A stretch of 64,000 nucleotides of DNA, taken from the NCBI GenBank assembly GCA_017397885.1, contig JAFQHQ010000158.1, positions 28,096-92,095 on the forward strand. The letters run 5' to 3'. Position numbers and translations under genes: made by a program. The stretch comes from Clostridia bacterium (GTDB taxonomy: Bacteria; Bacillota; Clostridia; UMGS1810). This document shows positions 10,501 to 19,196 of this stretch, piece after piece. Below the pieces are notes generated by a model, which saw only the letters and a list, made by a program, of their open reading frames with translations, ran no database searches and was not told the origin of the DNA. Positions within the stretch are counted from its first letter, which is position 1. Each line of letters starts with the position of its first letter.

Positions 10501-13500
10501 AAGCGTCAGCAAAGGTAATTCGGGTTCTTCAACGGTGTATACCGGCACAACGGTAACCACACCGCCACAGTCCGAACCTATGCAAACTCCCTCTGATTCT
10601 GCCGCGTCGGATAATCTGATTTTACAGGAAGAAAACTATTTTACCGATTCATCAACAGTACCCTGGGCACAAAAGGAAATTGAATTCCTTTACCGCATGG
10701 GTGTTATAAGCGGAAGAGGCGAAAGGACCTATGCTCCCAATGACAATGTTTTGCGTGAAGAATTTGTAAAGCTTATTGTTGAAACAGTGGAAGCAGACAC
10801 AAAAAATGCAAAATCCGATTTTGAGGATGTCAGCAAAGATTTCTGGTGCTATCCGTATGTTTCTGCCGCATATTCCAACAAAATTGTTAACGGAATATCT
10901 GACAAAAAGTTTGGTGTAGGCACCGACATAACCCGTCAGGATATTTGTGTTATGATTGCAAGAACTCTCGAGCTTATGGGATTTACTGCAAAGAGTGAAA
11001 AAGAAGCAAGCTTTGGTGATATGGCATTGGTGAGTGATTATGCCAAAAATGCCGTTGCATACCTTGGCGAAATCGGCATCATAACAGGCACACCCGACGG
11101 GAAATTCAATCCCAAAGCCAATGCTACAAGAGCGGAAACCGCACTCATTATTTTCCGCACGATGGATTATATCAAAACCAATGGTGCTACTCTCTATAAA
11201 CCCGACAGCTCCAATGAACCTCAAACGGAAACTGACGGAGAATACAAATATACCACTCCAACCACCGAGCAGGTTAAGGCAGATATTGAAAATGTATTGA
11301 TGAAAAAATCTCATCCCTACATTCATGCAACAAGGGAAACCCTTGATAATATCAAAAAATCCCTTGAGGCGGGGGATGATGAATACATTGCCAAAGAGTA
11401 TGCACAGACAAAGGAAATGGCAGATGAATATCTTACCACCAAAGTTGCAGTACGTACCAAAGTCGGTCAGGGCTTTAGCTATGTTCAGCCTCTGATTCTC
11501 TCGTGTATGACCGTCTATTATGTGGAGGGTGACGAAAGATATCTTAACCGTTGTCTTGCAGAGTTTGAAAACTTTAAAAATATTACCGAGTGGTATTCAG
11601 GCTCACAGCTTAACACCACCATGACCATGGTGTCAATTGCAATATGCTACGACTGGCTCTATGATTATCTCACAGATGAACAAAAGCAGTGGGCGCTCAA
11701 TGCAATTGTTGAATATGGTCTTACAATGTCGTACAAGGTTTATGAAAACCCAAAGGCTCTTAATCAGATTAAAAAGGAATATAACGGCATAAATGTGTAT
11801 TGCGGTTACTATTCATACAATCACGCAGTGTTCAATAACTCACATAACATCATTGCAGCTCTTGCCATTGCTCAGGAAATGCCGGATTTCAGTGCATTCA
11901 TAATTGCAAATGCGCTCTATAGTCTTGAATGTTATCTTGATTTGGTTAAAGACGGCGGCTTTGAAGAACCCTCAACTTATTATGATTATTGTACAGGTAA
12001 ATATGTATATGCGGTAAGTGCGCTCAAATCATCTCTCGACACACTCTACGGCTACGAAAAGAGTCCCGGCTTTAAAAACACCGCATGGTACGGACTTTAC
12101 ATTTTCGGACCAATGGTATTTGGTGATTGTGTTCCTGACAAAACTACCTACAACACAGATAAACTCTATATTCTTGCAAAAGAGTCCGGAAATGAAGCTA
12201 TGATGAAGAGAATTGTGGACCTTGACCAGAAACAAGGTGTATGGACACTTTTGTGGTATGAAAAAGGAGCGCACGATAATCTCACCGATGATCTTGCAGT
12301 GCCTCTTGACCGAATGTTCAAGGTACCCGATCAGCAGGTTGCACTTTTCAGAAATCAGCTTAATGAAGGTAACAACATCTTTGCCGGCATATATACCGGT
12401 GGTGTTGCAACCTCTCATTCCGACCCCGTTGCAGGTCTGTTTTCAATCGATGCCTACGGTGAACGTTTTGCCACGGCTCTCGGCTATGGTGACTATGACC
12501 TTGAAGGTTATTGGGATAATGTTCAAAACGGCAAAAGATGGAATTATTATGAGCGCCGTACGGAAGCCGGCAACTGTCTGATTATAAATCCAAGCCTTGA
12601 TGTTGGTCAGGATGTCACAAAATCTGCATATTTTGAGAAATATGAAATCAGTAACGGTGCGGCATTTGCAATCACCGATCTTGAACCGGTTTATCACAGA
12701 GAGGTAAAAAGCTATAAGAGAGGGCTTAAAATCCACAACAACCGCAGTCAGATTGTTGTTCAGGATGAAGCTGTGATGAAAAAACCTTCCGAAATATTCT
12801 GGTCCTTCAACACACCGGCGGAAATTGAAATCATAGATCAGTCCACTGCAGTTTTAAGCCACGGTGACAAACGTGTTGCAGTAAAGATATATGCAAATGT
12901 TCCCTATGAACTTTATGAAATGCCTGCCGAAAAGCTTCCCACATCTCCCAAGGTAGACACCCAGAGAGAATGGAAGGAATTTCGCAAGCTTGCCATAAAA
13001 GCCAAAGGTGTTGAACAGCTTAAACTTATGGTTGAATTTACACCCTTTGTTTCCGATCTTCAGATGCCCGAAACAATATCCGAATGGGTTGATCTTGATT
13101 CATGGGTTGCAATTGAAAAAGGTGAGGATGTCCCCAAGCTTCAGAGTCTTAAAGTTAACGAAGTTTCGGTTGAAAACTTTGATCCCGAAACCTACTACTA
13201 TGAAGTTGAACTCAAAGATTCCCACAATATGCCTTCAATAACTGCCGAAGTTCCTGAAGGTTACAACTTCGAGGTAATATATCCCGAAAAGCTTCCCGGA
13301 GCAATAGACATTGCTGTTGGTGAAGAGGAAAGCGAAAATGTTAATTATTATCGCATAAGAGTTATAAGCGGTGCAGGTAAGGTTGATGTGTCAAATCTCA
13401 CAAAGCTCGAAGCAAAGAGCGTATTCACTCCCCAACACGACGGCAACGTTGCCGAAAATGTTCTGGACGGACTTCTCACTACACGCTGGTCAGCAAGCAG

Positions 13501-13792
13501 TGAAAAAGGCGAAACATATCTTGACATCGATCTTGGCGCTGAACATTCACTTAAAGCCATAGGAATTGCATTTTATTCGGGTGCAAACAGAGTTTCGTAT
13601 TTCGACATTTTAACATCTACCGACGGAAAGAACTGGAAAAAAGCAATAGAATACGGACGTTCTTCCGGTGACAGTGAAGAAATTGAGAATTTTGAAATCA
13701 ATGTTGAAAAGGCACGCTATGTTCGTTATCTTGGCAAAGATAACAGTGCAAACAAGTGGAATAGTATTTCCGAAATTGTTATATACGAGTAA
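7514..13792 (+). CDS. Giant SLH-anchored polysaccharide-lyase-like protein
   Basis: A 2092-residue exported multidomain protein. In order: signal peptide (1-30); DNRLRE/CBM96-like module (about 35-245); Ig-like domain (about 250-345); a second such pair (about 346-637); the shared accessory module (about 638-742); a helical region (about 755-1000); an S/T/P linker; three SLH repeats (about 1045-1220), with motifs such as WAQKEIEFLYRMGVISG and VAYLGEIGIITGTPDGKF; an alpha/alpha-toroid lyase-like region with a beta-sheet tail (about 1260-1815), resembling heparinase II/III or alginate-lyase families (YDWLYDYLTDEQKQWALNA, YNHAVFNNSHN); and an F5/8-type C-terminal carbohydrate-binding domain (about 1960-2092). 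Next to kduI, the likely product is unsaturated uronate. The exact PL family is not certain. Confidence 0.85.
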   Translation: MKKIISVFLALTLILAYMPADIFTMNAKAESETYVIKPTDDTWAGYSTEFRNVIQGVKIDGEDSNIYNRLYSIGASADGDLSTKVYNSSPVYMKYDLSDISNVKIKSAKLKLYGKCLNNVSVNNIKMFFFKIDNKWSENTLIHGDTPFWPLKGGVPSADFTQSSDPSKIQPDLVSPVFSMSASSEEFELKEFDVTTLLSKYNLMEDSTVSFAYMVYPTSYVFNVVSKDADETDMHPVLEIETEPIPDFEAVSGPEGEIEFDSPVSVSFTNNVDKNSVDASKIHLYEDGEEIEISDDDIDVCDNVITVSTPLAGYCDYSLVISDGIFDIYQNQLISEAEYTFSTVGVHTETVYTHTEADSSVPQGILNGAFLKSGASNLNNTRVTDTGRVQIMAGGSAYYIYCVEADLTTLDTSVPFASFIYSVKFHTGAGQKISVIELDDFDPETVTYGSVSENVDSGEIIISNQALGDCTGGKYVDFDLTEFVNKKIAEGETVIRFAMKPTVKHTTNFYSNFAGSAHRPKAKVIFNDDSFTGVKESVPCHAQNGVDVSAPLSVTFSVPMESVTYENFALTNLNDSTQITFGADDVVYDDVTLIATVTPPESLDELTPYELAIFGASSLKGEVMKNKKIKFITGSSLEIGEIVLDDDDLIDEGEQIMASVDVSNNTDSSLKSPTLIIALYKGAVMVDYALGTSDELTAQSSATLEAALAVKPDSDLYDQYYVKAFLWDSLDGQRIMAESVTGESASEDYENGKFFGVVTADGGFANSSEKQVTIVAKNEAGEICYINQVTADEKGKFSAELGFEQSGNYSVYAMSEAAFAKAPAIEIDSYTSYDDYLDVWEAINSENKTKIASVLTKAVEIFDFDEINYSIEHITDLISADIKEYGDFGSYSEDNISEFYDFLKESSMRHFKVSELLSDIADAENYTLLTDILGNEENATYLQIDKHLSKYRDNKKKINKALVGRKFDSLEDFVEAFEDALDDALDKDDKDSGGGVSVSKGNSGSSTVYTGTTVTTPPQSEPMQTPSDSAASDNLILQEENYFTDSSTVPWAQKEIEFLYRMGVISGRGERTYAPNDNVLREEFVKLIVETVEADTKNAKSDFEDVSKDFWCYPYVSAAYSNKIVNGISDKKFGVGTDITRQDICVMIARTLELMGFTAKSEKEASFGDMALVSDYAKNAVAYLGEIGIITGTPDGKFNPKANATRAETALIIFRTMDYIKTNGATLYKPDSSNEPQTETDGEYKYTTPTTEQVKADIENVLMKKSHPYIHATRETLDNIKKSLEAGDDEYIAKEYAQTKEMADEYLTTKVAVRTKVGQGFSYVQPLILSCMTVYYVEGDERYLNRCLAEFENFKNITEWYSGSQLNTTMTMVSIAICYDWLYDYLTDEQKQWALNAIVEYGLTMSYKVYENPKALNQIKKEYNGINVYCGYYSYNHAVFNNSHNIIAALAIAQEMPDFSAFIIANALYSLECYLDLVKDGGFEEPSTYYDYCTGKYVYAVSALKSSLDTLYGYEKSPGFKNTAWYGLYIFGPMVFGDCVPDKTTYNTDKLYILAKESGNEAMMKRIVDLDQKQGVWTLLWYEKGAHDNLTDDLAVPLDRMFKVPDQQVALFRNQLNEGNNIFAGIYTGGVATSHSDPVAGLFSIDAYGERFATALGYGDYDLEGYWDNVQNGKRWNYYERRTEAGNCLIINPSLDVGQDVTKSAYFEKYEISNGAAFAITDLEPVYHREVKSYKRGLKIHNNRSQIVVQDEAVMKKPSEIFWSFNTPAEIEIIDQSTAVLSHGDKRVAVKIYANVPYELYEMPAEKLPTSPKVDTQREWKEFRKLAIKAKGVEQLKLMVEFTPFVSDLQMPETISEWVDLDSWVAIEKGEDVPKLQSLKVNEVSVENFDPETYYYEVELKDSHNMPSITAEVPEGYNFEVIYPEKLPGAIDIAVGEEESENVNYYRIRVISGAGKVDVSNLTKLEAKSVFTPQHDGNVAENVLDGLLTTRWSASSEKGETYLDIDLGAEHSLKAIGIAFYSGANRVSYFDILTSTDGKNWKKAIEYGRSSGDSEEIENFEINVEKARYVRYLGKDNSANKWNSISEIVIYE

Positions 13793-13804
13793 GGAGGCGA
13801 CGTA

Positions 13805-16387
13805 ATGAAAAAAATAATTTCAATAATTTTATCTCTGTCTATGCTTTTGACAGTGTTGCCCTCTTTTGCATCGCAGGCGGTAGCATCGGAAAATGATTAT
13901 GAATATTTTCTTGAAGCCCGGGAGCTTCTCGTGGGGCTTGGATGCAAAGATGTTACCGATAAAAAGGATACAGTTATAACAAGAGATGCATGGATTAGTC
14001 TTGCAACGGAATTTTCTCACTATCAAAGCATCAGCAGAATTAATCTTGCAAATGCCGGAATTCATTCGGACACAAACTACTATTTTCTGCCCGAAAATCC
14101 CATAAAGGTTAAAGATGCTTTGATAATGCTTGTAAAACTTCTCGGATATCAGCCGGGAGTTGAGTATGCAGACAGTGTTTACATTAATTTTGCGACAAAG
14201 CTTGATTTGGCAGACGGCATAAACAGCTCAATGGATTCCGACCTCACATATGAGGGTGCATACATTCTTTTGTATAACTATCTCAGAGCCAACACTGCCG
14301 AAATAAATCTGACCGATGCAGATGTGAATATAAGAACCGGTGATACAAGTATTTTGTATGAAAAATATAATATTGTTGAGGTTTACGGTCAGATTACCGA
14401 ATCTCCGGGATATTCGCTGAAAGATGCTTATGGCATAGATTTCGGTTATGTTACAATCGGCGATGAGCTTTGCCGTAATCCCCGCTACAACGGAGACGAA
14501 TATTTCGGGAAATATGTTACTGCCTATGTTAAGGATTATGATTCCGCCTCCGCAGAGATTGTTGCAATGTTTGCAGATGATAAAACAGAATCTCTCACTA
14601 TATATAGTGACGATTGCATATCATATGACAAAAGAATTCTTGTATACGCAGATGAAAACGGCAAGAATAAAAGCAAAAAAATTTCAATCAATGCCGATGT
14701 TTTCTGTAATGGTGAACGGTTTGATTATAAAACGGATTTTATTCCCGAAACAGGAAAAATCACAGTTTTAGATAACGGTATACATTCTGACGGAGCAGAT
14801 ATTGTCATAATAGAAAAAACCGAAGATATTAAACTTACTTCTGTTCTTCCAAATTCAAAAACAGTATACTCATCCGACAAAAAAGGTGCTGCCCTTGTAA
14901 TTGACGAAGAGGTAAGCCTCACTGCTCCCGACGGAGAGGTTTTTGACTTTGAAAATCTCACATCGGGCGATGTGCTCACAACCTGGTTCAAAAGTGACGG
15001 CACAATCTGGAAGGCTATAGTAAACAATTATTCTATGACCGAAGTCATTTCGGAAGTTTCCCAAAACGGAGTGGTTATTCTCGGAAAAGAATACGGTTTT
15101 TCAAAATCTCGTTATGAACAGTTTAAGGACGTCATAAAGCCGGCTGTTACGGTAAATGCATTAATAAATATTTACGGTGAAATCTGTGATATGACTTCCG
15201 CTGTTTCGGTTGACGGGTTACCCGGTGTTATGCTTGCCATCGGAAATGTAAAAAAAGGTCTTTCTCAAAACCTTAGCATAAAAATGTATAATCCCTCTGA
15301 CGGAATTGTTGTTTATCCCGTGAGTGAAAATGCTTCAATTAACGGAAAAAGATTTAAAACAATAGACGAAATGGATGCACAGTTTGAAAAGTTTGAAGGA
15401 ACTTCAAACGAGGTTCAGAAGTTTATTATATATAAACTCAATGAGGAAAAAACAATCGTGACGTCAATTGATTTTGCAACAGAAATTCCAATGACGGCAA
15501 ATGGTGACTCAAAGGTTTATCTCACAAAAGCAGTTGACAACACCGACACCGTTACCGGGAAATACAGACGTTGGTCCAAAATGTTTGGTCACGATATCAT
15601 TGTTGAACCTTCATCAACAACAATGTTCAGATTACCCAAACAGTCCGAAACCGGTGAAATAAACGACAACCCGGATTATTTCTCAAACACTAAATTTTCG
15701 GGAATAACAAGCGGAACCACCTATTCGGAGTGCAAGGTGAGGGCATACACTCTTAATCCAAAAAGCAAAATTGCTCAGTTCCTTACAATAGAATATGATG
15801 CATCAGACTCATCATCCGAAACTCCGAAATCAGGTACAAGAGCATCAATGGTTGGAAGCATCAGCACAAAAATGTATAATGACGAACCAAACGAAAGTGT
15901 TGTAATATACAATTACAACTATCCCACAGGCATAACCGTATACGGAAAAAATGCCACATATTTTTCTGACCTTGGCATAGAAAGCGGAGACATTATTCAT
16001 CTTGAATATAACTCCACAACCAAAGTGGCAAAGGCTGTCAAACTATTGTGGAAAAAAGATGCAAAAAATCTTGCCAATAACACGCTCTCCTATGGAAGTG
16101 AAGGCGGAATAACAGACATCAGATATTGTAAGGTCTACAAGATGTGGGAAGGCATTGCCGATATGTTCTTTGATGATGAAGATCTCTCTGTGCAAAATAC
16201 TGACAATGCAATGGTTTTCAGAACAGATATGTTCCAGATTTTCAAATATAATGAACGTTTGAAAACGGTTGAAACTGTTTCGGCAGATGAATTTGTGGCG
16301 TATGATGCAGTCGGCGACGATTTGTGTTCGCGTGTTATTGTTGAATTAAGATACCGTGAATCTGTGTCAATGTTTCTTATAGACTGA
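13805..16387 (+). CDS. Large secreted protein with degenerate SLH-like N-terminus
   Basis: An 860-residue exported protein with a signal peptide (residues 1-27). Residues about 30-160 look like divergent SLH repeats: ARELLVGLGCKDVTDKKD with ITRDAW, then ALIMLVKLLGY and YEGAYILLYNYLRAN. The rest (about 170-860) appears all-beta with many short strand-turn segments and has no motif I can name. It follows the giant lyase gene by 12 bases with a strong AAGGAGG site and belongs to the same transcript. The beta-rich body could bind polysaccharide or be structural. No catalytic residues are recognised. Composition matches its neighbours. Confidence 0.7.
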   Translation: MKKIISIILSLSMLLTVLPSFASQAVASENDYEYFLEARELLVGLGCKDVTDKKDTVITRDAWISLATEFSHYQSISRINLANAGIHSDTNYYFLPENPIKVKDALIMLVKLLGYQPGVEYADSVYINFATKLDLADGINSSMDSDLTYEGAYILLYNYLRANTAEINLTDADVNIRTGDTSILYEKYNIVEVYGQITESPGYSLKDAYGIDFGYVTIGDELCRNPRYNGDEYFGKYVTAYVKDYDSASAEIVAMFADDKTESLTIYSDDCISYDKRILVYADENGKNKSKKISINADVFCNGERFDYKTDFIPETGKITVLDNGIHSDGADIVIIEKTEDIKLTSVLPNSKTVYSSDKKGAALVIDEEVSLTAPDGEVFDFENLTSGDVLTTWFKSDGTIWKAIVNNYSMTEVISEVSQNGVVILGKEYGFSKSRYEQFKDVIKPAVTVNALINIYGEICDMTSAVSVDGLPGVMLAIGNVKKGLSQNLSIKMYNPSDGIVVYPVSENASINGKRFKTIDEMDAQFEKFEGTSNEVQKFIIYKLNEEKTIVTSIDFATEIPMTANGDSKVYLTKAVDNTDTVTGKYRRWSKMFGHDIIVEPSSTTMFRLPKQSETGEINDNPDYFSNTKFSGITSGTTYSECKVRAYTLNPKSKIAQFLTIEYDASDSSSETPKSGTRASMVGSISTKMYNDEPNESVVIYNYNYPTGITVYGKNATYFSDLGIESGDIIHLEYNSTTKVAKAVKLLWKKDAKNLANNTLSYGSEGGITDIRYCKVYKMWEGIADMFFDDEDLSVQNTDNAMVFRTDMFQIFKYNERLKTVETVSADEFVAYDAVGDDLCSRVIVELRYRESVSMFLID

Positions 16388-16413
16388 AAAAGGTAAATAA
16401 TAATTTGAAAATT

Positions 16414-16457
16414 ACGTGCCTCAATCGGGTGAAAGGATGTCACCTGTTGAGGCACGT
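16414..16457 (+). terminator. Hairpin terminator after the secreted-protein operon
   Basis: An 11-bp stem pairs ACGTGCCTCAA with TTGAGGCACGT, with further internal pairing (GGGTGA/TCACCT). It lies between the end of the 860-residue protein gene and the kduI promoter. The T run is weak. Confidence 0.65.
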
Positions 16458-16511
16458 TATTTGAGGTTACAAAGGATATATTGAATCGGATAAACAATAA
16501 TTTAACAATCC

Positions 16512-16540
16512 TTGACTTTTTTTAATTGGTTTAGTATAAT
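16512..16540 (+). promoter_or_regulatory. Strong sigma-A promoter for the kduI operon
   Basis: TTGACT (16512-16517) and a perfect TATAAT (16535-16540) are spaced 17 bases apart, with TTAG before the -10. Transcription would begin near 16547. This separates the cytosolic uronate genes from the secreted-protein genes upstream. Confidence 0.85.
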
Positions 16541-16593
16541 ATATAGTGTATGGATAAAATTACATTTTATGTAAGAAGATTATTCAGACGGAG

Positions 16594-18231
16594 GTGTTTA
16601 AAATTATCTACTTAAAAGTTATTGACAAAAAAGGTCAGCTCAAGTTCAAAGAGCAGGGCAAAAAGCTTTCTGTTACATATAACGGTGAATTTGTCGAAGG
16701 CGACAAAATACGTGTGGACATTTCGGAGGGCGAATTTGTTGCCGTGAAGCTTGACCCGACCATGCCCGAAAGCATTGTGCACATTCCAAACAAATCTTTC
16801 ATCTATGAAGTACCCACCGGCAGACTAATGGCAGGTTATGCACCCGGCGCATTTTCCGGTGAGGAGCATGTTCTTGAAGCCAGAGAAGTGGAAGATGACG
16901 AAATCTACGGCTACAGAAACATAGCCCTGAACTCTCACGATATGCACGATGAAACACGTTTCTTCCCCCATGCAAGTGCAAACTTTGTAACAAGAGGCGA
17001 ACCTTGCTTCTATGAAAGAAACGCCATCGACGGCAACACACAAAATGTCGGTCACGGCGCATATCCTTTCAACTCATGGGCAGGCGGTGCAAGAGATGAC
17101 CTTGAATACCGCATTGACTTTGGTCAGAAAGTTGAAATCGAAAAGTTTGTAATCTATTTAAGAGCCGATTTCCCTCACGATACCTTCTGGAAAGCAATTG
17201 ATTTTGAGTTTTCCGACGGTACAAGCGTGACAGGCAACTTCGAAGGAATTGCCGACGGTCAGGAAGTTGTTTTGCCTGAAAAGAAAGAAACCGAGTATGT
17301 TATTCTCAAAAAACTCACTCAGGTATCATATCCCCTTTCATGGGCGGCACTTTCACAGATAGAAGTTTACGGTAAATATATTAAAAAGGAGTGGAAAACC
17401 TTGGAAATCAGAAATGCAGCTAACGCAAAAGATGTTAAATATTACACAACCGAAAGACTCAGAGAAGAGTTCCACATAAACAATCTCTTCACAAAAGACA
17501 ATGTAAGAATGGTATATTCTCACATTGACAGAATTATCACAGGCGGTTTCATGCCTGTTGTTGCAGCACTTAAGCTTTCCGCAGGCAAAGAGCTTGCCGC
17601 TGACTATTTCCTTCAGAGAAGGGAAATGGGATGTATCAACATCGGCGGTAAAGGTATTATCACCGTTGACGGTGTTGAATATGAAATGAATCCCCGTGAC
17701 GGTATCTATATCGGCAGAGGTAACAAGGATGTCGTATTCAAATCCTGCGATCCCGGAGATCCCGCAAAATTCCACATCAGCTCATGTCCCGCACACAAAG
17801 AATACCCCATTGTTAAAATCGACATCACAAAAGCAAGAAAAGTTCCCTGCGGAAGTGTTGAAGATTGCAACAAGAGAGTTATCAATCAATACATCCATCC
17901 CGATGTAATTCAGAGCTGTCAGCTTGCTATGGGCCTCACCGAGCTTGAACCCGGTTCAAACTGGAACACAATGCCTTGCCACACTCACGACAGAAGAATG
18001 GAAGTTTATCTCTATCTCGACATGGGTGAAAACGATGCAGTGTTCCACATGATGGGCGAACCCGGCGAAACACGTCACATCATCATGCACAATGAAGAAG
18101 CTGTCATCAGCCCCAGCTGGTCAATTCACTCCGGTGTCGGCACAAAAGCATATTCCTTCATCTGGGCAATGTGCGGTGAAAACCAGGAATTTGACGATAT
18201 GGACTTCATCGAAACAAAAGATTTAAGATAA
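16594..18231 (+). CDS. kduI: F5/8C-like domain fused in frame to 5-keto-4-deoxyuronate isomerase (KduI)
   Basis: A 545-residue reading frame with two parts. Residues 1-265 are not KduI: a short beta-rich segment, then an F5/8-type-C-like jelly roll (AIDGNTQNVG, YRIDFGQKVEIEKFVIYLR, ending IEVYGKY). Residues 270-545 match the whole of KduI, the isomerase that converts 5-dehydro-4-deoxy-D-glucuronate to 3-deoxy-D-glycero-2,5-hexodiulosonate in pectin breakdown. KduI signatures include MVYSHIDRII, the metal-site motif NTMPCHTHDRRMEVY and ISPSWSIHSGVGTKAY. There is no signal peptide. The GTG at 16594 overlaps its own GGAGG; an ATT at 16603, 8 bases after GGAGG, is an alternative start. An internal start may make KduI alone. 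The SDR gene follows. Confidence 0.85.
   Translation: MFKIIYLKVIDKKGQLKFKEQGKKLSVTYNGEFVEGDKIRVDISEGEFVAVKLDPTMPESIVHIPNKSFIYEVPTGRLMAGYAPGAFSGEEHVLEAREVEDDEIYGYRNIALNSHDMHDETRFFPHASANFVTRGEPCFYERNAIDGNTQNVGHGAYPFNSWAGGARDDLEYRIDFGQKVEIEKFVIYLRADFPHDTFWKAIDFEFSDGTSVTGNFEGIADGQEVVLPEKKETEYVILKKLTQVSYPLSWAALSQIEVYGKYIKKEWKTLEIRNAANAKDVKYYTTERLREEFHINNLFTKDNVRMVYSHIDRIITGGFMPVVAALKLSAGKELAADYFLQRREMGCINIGGKGIITVDGVEYEMNPRDGIYIGRGNKDVVFKSCDPGDPAKFHISSCPAHKEYPIVKIDITKARKVPCGSVEDCNKRVINQYIHPDVIQSCQLAMGLTELEPGSNWNTMPCHTHDRRMEVYLYLDMGENDAVFHMMGEPGETRHIIMHNEEAVISPSWSIHSGVGTKAYSFIWAMCGENQEFDDMDFIETKDLR
17384..17403 (+). promoter_or_regulatory. Internal ribosome binding site and TTG start for stand-alone KduI
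   Basis: AAAAAGGAG is followed after 8 bases by TTG at 17401, in frame with the 545-codon reading frame. Starting there gives 276 residues (MEIRNAANAKD...), the usual KduI length. The upstream domain ends just before. Two separate products, or one gene pair whose intervening stop was lost, would both explain this. Confidence 0.7.
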
Positions 18232-18339
18232 CAGGCTGTGCCTGTGCCCCGTCGCGTGCACAAAATGCTTTTCATCTGTTCACGCGAAGCAATTTTAAAA
18301 ATACTTAAAATGTAAATAATTTTTCAGGAGGAAAATATA

Positions 18340-19143
18340 ATGTATGATATGAACAAATTCCGTCTTGACGGAAAAGTAGCACTTGTTACAGGTGCATCTT
18401 ACGGTATCGGTTTTGCAATTGCATCAGGTCTTGCTGCTGCAGGTGCAAAAATCGTTTTCAACGACATCAAACAGGAACTCGTTGACAAAGGTCTCGCAGC
18501 TTATGCCGAAGCAGGCATCAAAGCTAAAGGTTATGTTTGTGACGTAACAAACGAAGATGCGGTTGCAGAACTTGTTGCAACAATTGAAAAAGAAGTTGGC
18601 GTTATCGACATTCTCGTTAACAATGCCGGCATCATCAAAAGAATTCCCATGTGCGAAATGACTGCTGCAGAATTCAGACAGGTTATTGACGTTGACCTCA
18701 ACGCTCCCTTCATCATGTCAAAGGCAGTTATTCCCGGCATGATCAAAAAAGGTCACGGCAAAATCATCAACATCTGCTCAATGATGAGTGAACTCGGAAG
18801 AGAAACCGTTTCTGCTTATGCTGCTGCAAAGGGCGGTCTCAAAATGCTCACAAGAAACATCTGCTCCGAATACGGTGCCTACAACATTCAGTGTAACGGC
18901 ATAGGACCCGGCTACATTGCAACTCCTCAGACTGCACCTCTTCGTGAAGTACAGCCCGATGGTTCAAAACATCCCTTCGATTCCTTCATCCTTGCAAAAA
19001 CACCTGCTGAAAGATGGGGAGATCCCGAAGACCTTATCGGACCTGCAGTATTCCTTGCATCCGATGCTTCCGATTTTGTTAACGGCCACGTTCTCTATGT
19101 AGACGGCGGTATTCTTGCATACATCGGCAAACAGCCTAAATAA
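18340..19143 (+). CDS. SDR-family oxidoreductase (KduD / gluconate 5-dehydrogenase type)
   Basis: A 267-residue short-chain dehydrogenase/reductase. The Rossmann motif is TGASYGIG, NNAG follows, catalytic residues are S in NICSMMSE and the YAAAKGG Tyr/Lys pair, and the C-terminal NGHVLYVDGG is typical. The substrate-loop sequence GPGYIATPQTAPLRE matches the gluconate 5-dehydrogenase / 2-dehydro-3-deoxy-D-gluconate 5-dehydrogenase group. Behind kduI the likely job is NAD(P)H reduction of the KduI product to 2-keto-3-deoxygluconate in the cytosol. An AGGAGG site precedes the ATG. The 108-base gap after kduI holds an imperfect CGCGTG/CACGCG hairpin (18253-18286), possibly for RNA processing. Codon use suggests high expression. 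Confidence 0.9.
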   Translation: MYDMNKFRLDGKVALVTGASYGIGFAIASGLAAAGAKIVFNDIKQELVDKGLAAYAEAGIKAKGYVCDVTNEDAVAELVATIEKEVGVIDILVNNAGIIKRIPMCEMTAAEFRQVIDVDLNAPFIMSKAVIPGMIKKGHGKIINICSMMSELGRETVSAYAAAKGGLKMLTRNICSEYGAYNIQCNGIGPGYIATPQTAPLREVQPDGSKHPFDSFILAKTPAERWGDPEDLIGPAVFLASDASDFVNGHVLYVDGGILAYIGKQPK

Positions 19144-19160
19144 TTTAGTTTTTACATCAA

Positions 19161-19190
19161 AACCCCCTGGAAATTCCAGGGGGTTGCTTT
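19161..19190. terminator. Bidirectional terminator
   Basis: AACCCCCTGG pairs with CCAGGGGGTT over a short AAATT loop, followed by GCTTT. It lies between the convergent SDR and esterase genes. Confidence 0.9.
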
Positions 19191-19196
19191 ATAATG

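Noticed and set aside
10652..11326. 224-codon frame on the minus strand
   Set aside because: It lies opposite the SLH part of the giant lyase gene, is cysteine- and phenylalanine-rich as antisense frames usually are, and has no ribosome binding site.
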